Shown here: piece after piece, positions 1-3,875 of the stretch
Layout: the number at the start of each line of letters is the position of its first letter
Position numbering within the stretch: position 1 is the first letter of the stretch
Origin: Atopobium sp.
GTDB lineage: Bacteria > Actinomycetota > Coriobacteriia > Coriobacteriales > Atopobiaceae
Length of the DNA: 5,682 bases
NCBI GenBank assembly: GCA_015258785.1
Contig: JABZHP010000072.1
Coordinates: 1 to 5,682, forward strand
Direction: 5' to 3'
Program-made: the position numbers and the translations under genes
Notes under the pieces: generated by a model
What the model was told of the DNA's origin: nothing
The model's input: only the letters and a program-made list of their open reading frames with translations
Databases searched by the model: none

Positions 1-68
1 TGAGGTGATGGTGCACTACCCAAGGGTTTCTCGCCTCCCGTCGTATCTGCCCAGGCAGATGGTGGTAT

Positions 69-93
69 AAAAAACGCGCAGGGTCTCTGCGCG
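69..93 (-). terminator. Intrinsic terminator downstream of tRNA-Ala
   Basis: Read on the minus strand, CGCGCAG (93-87) and CTGCGCG (81-75) form a perfect 7-bp GC-rich stem with a 5-nt loop, followed at once by six T (74-69). It begins 11 nt past the tRNA 3' end, so it most simply ends the tRNA-Ala transcript. This is a textbook intrinsic terminator. Confidence 0.9.
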
Positions 94-104
94 CGTCAAA
101 GTCA

Positions 105-180
105 TGGTGGAGATAAAGGGATTCGAACCCTCGGCCTCTGCCTTGCGAAGGCAGCGCTCTCCCAACTGAGCTATATCCCC
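105..180 (-). tRNA. tRNA-Ala (anticodon CGC)
   Basis: The minus strand gives a complete 76-nt cloverleaf. The acceptor stem is GGGGATA pairing TATCTCC and includes the G3:U70 wobble that is the alanine identity element. The D arm contains AGCTCAGTTGGGAGAGC, the anticodon stem is CTGCC/GGCAG with loop TTCGCAA (anticodon CGC, reading GCG), and the T loop is TTCGAAT. CCA is encoded (107-105). It decodes alanine GCG codons. A promoter lies just upstream and a terminator just downstream, so it looks like a single-gene transcription unit. Confidence 0.97.
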
Positions 181-192
181 GTTGCGGTACTT

Positions 193-221
193 ATTGTGGC
201 AATCAGGGGCAGGTATGTCAA
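193..221 (-). promoter_or_regulatory. Sigma-70-type promoter of tRNA-Ala
   Basis: On the minus strand a perfect -35 box TTGACA (221-216) is followed by a 17-bp spacer and a -10 box CACAAT (198-193). Transcription would start near 186-188, only a few bases before the tRNA 5' end at 180. The promoter proposed for the gene at 552 has the same -10 hexamer and spacing, which supports both. Confidence 0.85.
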
Positions 222-265
222 TGATTATGCGGGCAGAATGAAGTAGCTCGCGGACCGTCGAAGCA

Positions 266-434
266 GAAAAATATCCTTCCCCGCAGTCATCTATGAACCC
301 ACCTTCATAAGGTGGGCGCCGCGCTCGAGCGTTCCAGCTTCCTTAACAACGAAGGATGCCTGTACTGAACACGAGATTAGGCTCCCTGAAAAAACTTGTC
401 GGTTCACCCAGTTTAGACCGCGGGAGAAGGACAG
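266..434 (-). ncRNA. ssrS: Probable 6S RNA
   Basis: This region has no coding potential but a clear long-rod RNA fold on the minus strand. The ends pair: 430-426 with 275-279 and 424-420 with 280-284 (5 + 5 bp around one bulged base), then 418-416 with 286-288, then 406-401 with 294-299. Inside, an 8-bp hairpin CCCACCTT/AAGGTGGG (316-298) sits next to the closing stem, and an apical hairpin TCCTT/AAGGA caps the rod. The 3' arm runs straight into TATTTTT, an intrinsic end. The length (about 169 nt) and the order (hairpin, then a short linker with TGCGG leading into the closing stem) resemble the 3' half of E. coli 6S RNA as I remember it. 6S RNA binds sigma-70 RNA polymerase holoenzyme as an open-promoter mimic. 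The family name is inference; the structured transcript is well supported. Confidence 0.65.
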
Positions 435-439
435 TTCCT

Positions 440-456
440 ACTATAAAGAGATTATA
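440..456 (-). promoter_or_regulatory. Candidate -10 region for the 6S-like RNA
   Basis: The minus strand has two -10-like hexamers upstream of the structured RNA: TATAGT (445-440) and TATAAT (456-451). TATAGT would give a start near 432-435, exactly where the closing stem of the RNA begins. No good -35 hexamer lies at 16-18 bp from either box, so the promoter is only partly supported. It lies back to back with the plus-strand promoter at 471-499. Confidence 0.45.
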
Positions 457-470
457 AAAAGATTAAAGTC

Positions 471-499
471 TTGACTTGTTTTTTAATGAGCAGCACAAT
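471..499 (+). promoter_or_regulatory. Promoter of the WecA/TagO-type gene
   Basis: A -35 box TTGACT (471-476), a 17-bp spacer and a -10 box CACAAT (494-499) match the design of the tRNA-Ala promoter. The expected start is near 506, which leaves a leader of about 45 nt before the TTG start at 552. A strong Shine-Dalgarno GGAGGG (538-543) lies 8 nt before that start. Confidence 0.7.
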
Positions 500-551
500 T
501 AAATGGTATGGATTTTAGCAGTTAAATACTGTTTTTTGGAGGGTATGTAGC

Positions 552-1772
552 TTGAACCTCTGGGTAACCATGTTTTGTGTTTTCCTTGCAGCTGGTCTTG
601 GTTCAGCTCTGATTACCCCTGCCGTTCGTCAACTAGCTTGGAAACTTGGAGTTGTCGATAAACCCTCTGCACGTCGAGTCAATAAAAAACCTATTCCTCG
701 CATGGGCGGCGTTGCAATTTTCTTTGGGTTAGCCGTTGCTATGCTGGTGCGTTATGGCGTTGAAGCAATCCTTGGACATGCCGAGATTACGCTTTCTTCT
801 CGCTATTATCTCAACGTCAACTTCTGGATTGTTGGCGCTGCATTTGCGGTAATTTTCTTGACCGGCTTGCTTGACGACATTTTTTCTCTCAAGCCTATTC
901 AGAAACTCGCTGGTCAGGTAATTGCAGCAAGCATCGCGGCTGCGGGCGGCCTGATTATCGGTAACGTTGTTGATCCGTTTTCCGCGTACGGCTTTGTGGA
1001 TCTTGGATGGCTCGCCTACCCAGCAACCGTCATTTACCTGGTTGCTTACGCCAACATCATCAACCTTATCGACGGCCTTGACGGACTTTCTTCAGGTATT
1101 ACGTGCATTGCCTCTACCACTATGTTTGTGCTTTCCATTTGGGCGGGTCGCTTCGATGCAGCGCTTTTAAGTGCAGCAATCGCAGGCACCACACTTGGAT
1201 TTTTAGTTCACAACTCGTATCCCGCAACTATTTTCATGGGCGATTCTGGTTCGCTAACCTTGGGATTTGCTCTGGGAACAATTTCGCTTTTGTCTGTCAC
1301 TCGTTGGGCAGGACTCACAACCATCATTGTTCCTCTCGTCGTTGCAGGTATTCCAATTATTGATACGTTCTCAGCAATTGTCCGCCGCACACGCGCACAT
1401 GTTAGTTTTGCCACAGCTGATCGTGGACACATTCATCACCGCTTAATGGCTCACGGTTATAATCAGCGCCAAGCGGTACTTTTGATGTACGGTTGGACTG
1501 CCCTTCTGTGCGTTGGCTCGCTCATTATGACGCAGGTCAATACGCTGCCTCGTATTGCAATTTTTGTCATGCTGCTTACCATGTCTGCTTTCTTTGCAAA
1601 GTACCTGCACCTCTTTGAGCCTGTTCTGCTTCACCATACTGATCCAAAGACTGGTGAAGACGAACTCATTACCCCTAAAGATCCAGGCTTCGATGAAGAG
1701 ATTAAGCAACTCCACGAAGAAGAACACGAGCACATCGAAGAACTCATTCACAGAGACCACAAGAGCGAATAA
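552..1772 (+). CDS. wecA: WecA/TagO-type undecaprenyl-phosphate N-acetylhexosamine-1-phosphate transferase
   Basis: This 406-residue polytopic membrane protein belongs to the MraY/WecA/TagO superfamily. These enzymes move a sugar-1-phosphate from a UDP-sugar (usually UDP-GlcNAc) to undecaprenyl phosphate, the first membrane step in making teichoic acids or other cell-wall polymers. Visible motifs in order are DKPSARRVNKKPIPRMGG (36-53), the Asp pair D108-D109, NIINLIDGLDGLSSG (168-182), GDSGS (230-234) and the HIHHRL signature (293-298). HIHHRL marks the WecA/TagO branch rather than MraY. Hydrophobic segments fill most of residues 1-360. After about 362 comes a soluble tail rich in Glu and His. 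The TTG start is chosen because GGAGGG lies 8 nt upstream; ATG at codon 7 lacks such a site. The gene stands alone, divergent from the 6S-like RNA and convergent with rplT. The exact sugar and end polymer cannot be told from sequence. Confidence 0.93.
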   Translation: MNLWVTMFCVFLAAGLGSALITPAVRQLAWKLGVVDKPSARRVNKKPIPRMGGVAIFFGLAVAMLVRYGVEAILGHAEITLSSRYYLNVNFWIVGAAFAVIFLTGLLDDIFSLKPIQKLAGQVIAASIAAAGGLIIGNVVDPFSAYGFVDLGWLAYPATVIYLVAYANIINLIDGLDGLSSGITCIASTTMFVLSIWAGRFDAALLSAAIAGTTLGFLVHNSYPATIFMGDSGSLTLGFALGTISLLSVTRWAGLTTIIVPLVVAGIPIIDTFSAIVRRTRAHVSFATADRGHIHHRLMAHGYNQRQAVLLMYGWTALLCVGSLIMTQVNTLPRIAIFVMLLTMSAFFAKYLHLFEPVLLHHTDPKTGEDELITPKDPGFDEEIKQLHEEEHEHIEELIHRDHKSE

Positions 1773-1885
1773 GCTGGGAAAACAGCTGCTCACAAATTGG
1801 CTTTCCGTGAGCTCGCGGTTCCGTTCACAGCTACGATTGCGACTGCACGGGTTTCTCGCCAGGTGCGCCAACAACCAGCTCACGC

Positions 1886-2003
1886 GCCTGAAAAGTGCAA
1901 AGAATCTGTACTTTAGATACAGATTCTTTGACAAAATCAGGCAAATCCACAGTTTCTTTTGCATTTTTAGGCAAAATTTACAGATTCTTTGACGAAATCA
2001 GGC
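1886..2003. repeat. Repeat array A: one inverted and three direct 25-nt units
   Basis: Four units of exactly 25 nt are visible. One is inverted (1910-1886) and three are direct (1918-1942, 1948-1972, 1979-2003), separated by 7, 5 and 6 nt. Each starts with TACAGATTCTTTG or a close variant and ends with AGGC. Direct units 1 and 3 differ at one position, while the middle unit is diverged and carries TTTTT where the others carry an A-rich segment. The inverted unit and direct unit 1 form a perfect 13-bp stem (1898-1910 with 1918-1930) plus an outer 5-bp stem GCCTG/CAGGC. I do not recognise the family. Confidence 0.85.
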
Positions 2004-2039
2004 ACGTGAAAGATAGGCGCTTCGGCCCTGGATTTTTGA

Positions 2040-2160
2040 GCCTGAAAGCTGCATCATGTCTGAGTGAATTTACTCAGACATGGCGAGAAAAACCGGCAAA
2101 ACTACTCAGACTTCGTGTACTTTTCCGGCAAATTGCTCAGACATGGCGAGAAAATCAGGC
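2040..2160. repeat. Repeat array B: one inverted and three direct 26-nt units
   Basis: This array has the same plan as the one 36 nt upstream. One inverted unit of 26 nt (2065-2040) is followed by three direct units (2072-2097, 2104-2129, 2135-2160) with gaps of 6, 6 and 5 nt. The units begin CTCAGAC and end in CAGGC or CCGGC. Units 1 and 3 share CTCAGACATGGCGAGAAAA, while the middle unit is diverged and has a T-run. The inverted unit pairs with unit 1 over 11 bp (2055-2065 with 2072-2082), and its outer end GAGCCTGA (2038-2045) is complementary to TCAGGCTC (2155-2162) at unit 3. The sequence differs from array A except for CAGA near the start and AAAATCAGGC at the end. Confidence 0.85.
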
Positions 2161-2207
2161 TCGCCGGGACCTCAACGGAGCACCATGGGCGCACCAGGTT
2201 TTTTGCC

Positions 2208-2241
2208 AAAAGAAAACCCCGCACATCCGGGATGTACGGGG
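2208..2241 (-). terminator. Intrinsic terminator of the infC-rpmI-rplT operon
   Basis: On the minus strand CCCCGTACAT (2241-2232) pairs with ATGTGCGGGG (2226-2217), a 10-bp stem with one G-U pair and a 5-nt loop, followed by TTTTCTTTT (2216-2208). It lies 44 nt after the rplT stop codon, as expected for the operon end. Confidence 0.92.
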
Positions 2242-2285
2242 TGCAGCTATCTAGCTGTAATGAAATTGCTCAGCGCAAACTGAAG

Positions 2286-2645
2286 TTACTCAGCAAGTGC
2301 CTTCTTAGCGATCTCTGCAAGATCTGCGAAGCCCTGCTCGTCAGAGTAAGCAATCTCTGCGAGAACCTTGCGGTCAAGCTCAACACCAGCGAGCTTGAGG
2401 CCGTGCATGAACTTGCTGTAAGAAAGGTCGTTGATGCGTGCTGCAGCGTTGATACGCTGAATCCACAGTGCACGGAAATCACGCTTCTTGTTACGACGGT
2501 CACGGTAAGCATACTGACCAGAATGCTGTGCCTGCTCCTTCATACCACGGAAGGTACGAGAGGAAGTTCCGTAATAACCCTTTGTGCGCTCGACGAGCGT
2601 CTGACGCTTCTTGCGACCAGCAACTGCGCGCTTAACTCTTGCCAT
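2286..2645 (-). CDS. rplT: 50S ribosomal protein L20
   Basis: The 119-residue basic protein matches bacterial L20 in length and sequence. It starts MARVKRAVAGRKKRQ and carries the conserved KGYYG (22-26), the RDRRNKKRDFRALWIQRIN stretch (48-66) and a C-terminal GLKLAGVELDRKVLAE region (82-97). L20 binds 23S rRNA early in 50S assembly. In several bacteria it also represses its own operon by binding the mRNA leader. The Shine-Dalgarno AAGGAG (2660-2655) is 9 nt before the ATG. It is the last gene of infC-rpmI-rplT, 41 nt after rpmI, and is followed by a strong terminator. Confidence 0.98.
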   Translation of the reverse strand: MARVKRAVAGRKKRQTLVERTKGYYGTSSRTFRGMKEQAQHSGQYAYRDRRNKKRDFRALWIQRINAAARINDLSYSKFMHGLKLAGVELDRKVLAEIAYSDEQGFADLAEIAKKALAE

Positions 2646-2686
2646 ATCTAATCACTCCTTGTTATTTGATCTGGTGGGTGGCGCGC

Positions 2687-2887
2687 TTAGTTCTTAGCGC
2701 CCATACGCTGAGAAACTACTGCTGCATCGCCAGCGGAAAGAACAGCTTCTTTACGGAAGCCACGGATACGCTTCTGGGACTTCTTGGTAAGAATGTGGCT
2801 CTTAAAAGCCTTAGCACGCATAATCTTGCCAGTACCGGTGCGGCGGAAACGCTTAGCCGAACCCTTGTGCGTCTTCATCTTAGGCAT
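2687..2887 (-). CDS. rpmI: 50S ribosomal protein L35
   Basis: The 66-residue, highly basic protein has the standard L35 start MPKMKTHKGSAKRF and the conserved RTGTGKIMRAKAFKSHIL stretch (16-33), at the usual family length. L35 is a small 50S subunit protein. A longer open frame reaches up to 3016, but the family start fixes the ATG at 2887-2885. The Shine-Dalgarno AGGAGG (2902-2897) lies inside the last infC codons, and only one base separates the infC stop from this ATG, so translation is probably coupled to infC. Confidence 0.98.
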   Translation of the reverse strand: MPKMKTHKGSAKRFRRTGTGKIMRAKAFKSHILTKKSQKRIRGFRKEAVLSAGDAAVVSQRMGAKN

Positions 2888-2888
2888 A

Positions 2889-3461
2889 CTACTTCTCCTC
2901 CTGTGTGGTGCCATCCTCAGCACCCTCGGGCTTCTCGTCAAACGCTCCCTTGATTGGAGCAACGAGCATGTGCATGTTACGGCCTTCAATGAGCGGTTTC
3001 TGCTCAATTGTGGCAAAAGGCTTCAAATCTTCAGCAAGGCGATCAAGTACAATACGGCCCTGCTCTGGGTGAGCCATCTCGCGTCCACGGAACATGATGG
3101 TGATCTTGACGCGTGCTCCCTTCTTGAGGAAGCGCAGTACGTGACCCTTCTTGGTCTCGTAATCGCCCACATCAATCTTTGGGCGGAACTTCATCTCTTT
3201 GACTTCGATCTTGACCTGGTTCTTGCGAGCTGCCTTGGCCTTGCGAGCCTGCTCATACTTGAACTTACTGTAATCAAGAATCTTGCATACAGGAGGCTCG
3301 GCATTTGGAGCAATCTCTACGAGATCAAGACCGTGCTCACGAGCTCTCTTCATTGCATCATTGACGCCAAAAAGACCAAGCTGACTACCATCAGCGTCAA
3401 TAAGACGGCACGTGCGAGCAGTGATTTCCTCATTAATGCGAGGACCATCGTTCTTGGCTAT
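2889..3461 (-). CDS. infC: Translation initiation factor IF-3, probable AUA start
   Basis: IF-3 binds the 30S subunit, keeps subunits apart and checks the start codon and initiator tRNA. With the start chosen here the protein has 190 residues: an N-terminal domain (PRINEEITARTCRLIDADGS at 7-26, DLVEIAPNAEPPVCKILDY at 46-64), a Lys-rich linker helix (about 66-84), a C-terminal domain (EVKEMKFRPKIDVGDYETK at 86-104, FRGREMAHPEQG at 124-135) and an acidic tail. An ATG frame extends to 3542, but those codons run through a terminator hairpin and are surely leader. Two starts remain. GTG at 3470 leaves only 3-4 nt after GAGGG. ATA at 3461 lies 8 nt after AAGG and gives MAKNDGPRIN. A rare AUN start is a known infC feature that allows autoregulation. 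It is the first gene of the ribosomal protein operon. Confidence 0.95.
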   Translation of the reverse strand: MAKNDGPRINEEITARTCRLIDADGSQLGLFGVNDAMKRAREHGLDLVEIAPNAEPPVCKILDYSKFKYEQARKAKAARKNQVKIEVKEMKFRPKIDVGDYETKKGHVLRFLKKGARVKITIMFRGREMAHPEQGRIVLDRLAEDLKPFATIEQKPLIEGRNMHMLVAPIKGAFDEKPEGAEDGTTQEEK

Positions 3462-3640
3462 CTTGTACACCTTCCCTCTTGGACAATTGCTTGTCCGCCA
3501 ATAAAAAACCCAGTGCACAAGCAACTGGGAGACAATACGCACAGGTAGCGTGCGAAGGTTAAATTGTCTGACCAGACAGCTGCTTTTGCGCTGTGTAGGT
3601 GGGGACTCACGTTCAATCCCGCTTCAAAAGTACTTTGTAA
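3462..3640 (-). promoter_or_regulatory. Structured leader of the infC operon, candidate L20/IF3 control region
   Basis: The stretch before infC folds into several competing hairpins on the minus strand. ACAGC (3594-3590) with GCTGT (3580-3576) competes with TGTCT/AGACA (3578-3565). AGACAAT (3569-3563) pairs perfectly with ATTGTCT (3536-3530), enclosing CGCAC (3554-3550) with GTGCG (3542-3538). An attenuator hairpin and a 6-bp hairpin GGACAA/TTGTCC (3496-3481) follow, then the Shine-Dalgarno. L20 is known to control this operon through leader RNA in Bacillus subtilis and E. coli. That L20 binds here is inference. No convincing promoter was found between here and tRNA-Leu. Confidence 0.6.
3503..3529 (-). 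terminator. Leader attenuator (intrinsic terminator before infC)
   Basis: On the minus strand CCCAGT (3529-3524) pairs with ACTGGG (3514-3509), a 6-bp stem with a 9-nt loop, followed immediately by six T (3508-3503). It ends about 40 nt before the infC start, so transcription of the operon must pass it. The loop segment 3524-3517 is exactly complementary over 8 nt to 3494-3487 downstream, which could help switch the structure. Confidence 0.75.
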
Positions 3641-3677
3641 GGTTACCTCTAACAAGAAAACATTACAAGTACCAAGT

Positions 3678-3703
3678 TAGATATGACGAGAAATTCACAT
3701 CTA
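3678..3703 (-). other. Hairpin between tRNA-Leu and the infC leader
   Basis: TAGATGTGA (3703-3695) pairs with TCATATCTA (3686-3678) as a 9-bp stem with one G-U pair and an 8-nt loop. It has no U-run after it, so it is not a classic terminator. It may be a processing signal for the tRNA-Leu 3' trailer or a weak terminator. If transcription reads past it, tRNA-Leu and infC would share a transcript. Confidence 0.4.
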
Positions 3704-3718
3704 GCTTAAACTTTTAGC

Positions 3719-3802
3719 TGGTGCCCGAGGTGGGACTTGAACCCACACGAGTTTCCTCAAAGGTTTTTGAGACCTCCGCGTCTGCCATTCCGCCACTCGG
3801 GC
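3719..3802 (-). tRNA. tRNA-Leu (anticodon CAA)
   Basis: The minus strand gives an 84-nt class II tRNA. The acceptor stem is GCCCGAG with CTCGGGC, the anticodon loop is CTCAAAA (anticodon CAA, reading TTG), and a long variable arm TGAGGAAACTCG is typical of leucine tRNA. The T loop is TTCAAGT and the T stem GTGGG/CCCAC. The discriminator base is A and CCA is encoded (3721-3719). It decodes leucine UUG codons, the same triplet used as start by the gene at 552. Confidence 0.96.
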
Positions 3803-3803
3803 T

Positions 3804-3841
3804 AAAAAGTTTGCATAGGTACTATACCGCACCTATGCAAA
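3804..3841 (-). terminator. Intrinsic terminator of the rel-MBL unit, overlapping the tRNA-Leu promoter
   Basis: On the minus strand TTTGCATAGGT (3841-3831) and ACCTATGCAAA (3820-3810) form a perfect 11-bp stem around a 10-nt loop, followed by C and five T (3808-3804). It starts 34 nt after the MBL gene stop. The loop contains TATAGT, the likely -10 box of tRNA-Leu, so the terminator and the next promoter occupy the same DNA. Confidence 0.8.
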
Positions 3842-3849
3842 TCTGTCTT
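3821..3849 (-). promoter_or_regulatory. Promoter of tRNA-Leu
   Basis: AAGACA (3849-3844, 4 of 6 matches to TTGACA), a 17-bp spacer and TATAGT (3826-3821) suit a sigma-70-type promoter. The start would fall near 3814, about 12 nt before the tRNA 5' end. A transcript starting there includes only one arm of the surrounding inverted repeat, so it cannot form the terminator hairpin. Confidence 0.65.
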
Positions 3850-3875
3850 GCTAAATCATCAAAGTTGTAGCTGAT

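Larger units (their letters stand above)
1773..2207. other. Gene-free region between convergent genes, filled with repeats
   Basis: This 435-bp stretch lies between the wecA-type stop and the rplT terminator. Some frames stay open across it, but none has a convincing Shine-Dalgarno or recognisable protein, and they run through repeated DNA. About half is taken up by two repeat arrays (1886-2003 and 2040-2160). The first part (1773-1885) holds only small inverted repeats, for example GCTCAC (1788-1793) with GTGAGC (1807-1812). The end (2161-2207) has a run of six T at 2199-2204 but no stem in front of it. No clear plus-strand intrinsic terminator for the wecA-type gene was found. Confidence 0.8.

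Noticed and set aside
45..60. Palindrome ATCTGCC/GGCAGAT near the left edge
   Set aside because: It has 7-bp arms with a 2-nt centre, no U-run and no neighbouring gene in view. It could be an operator or chance, and the context is cut off by the window edge.
1898..1930. Array A hairpin as an intrinsic terminator for the wecA-type gene
   Set aside because: The 13-bp stem is strong, but no U-run follows on the plus strand (ACAAAATC comes next). It is better treated as part of the repeat unit.
1443..1964. Minus-strand 173-residue open frame
   Set aside because: It is antisense to the end of the wecA-type gene and continues into repeat array A. No Shine-Dalgarno or plausible protein composition supports it.
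1886..2160. The repeats as a CRISPR array
   Set aside because: Gaps are only 5-7 nt, there are three direct copies per array, copies vary internally and one copy is inverted. There are no spacer-sized unique sequences and no cas genes.
1862..2195. Outer inverted repeat GGTGCGCC (1862-1869) and GGCGCACC (2188-2195) as ends of a mobile element enclosing both arrays
   Set aside because: An 8-bp match at this distance is expected by chance in a window this size, and no target-site duplication is visible.
1895..2651. Plus-strand open frames (1895-2254 and 2064-2651) as genes
   Set aside because: They run through the repeat arrays, the operon terminator and antisense to rplT, have no clear ribosome site, and resemble no protein family I know.
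2784..3548. Plus-strand 254-residue open frame
   Set aside because: It lies wholly antisense to rpmI and infC, whose identity is certain, so it is a frame shadow.
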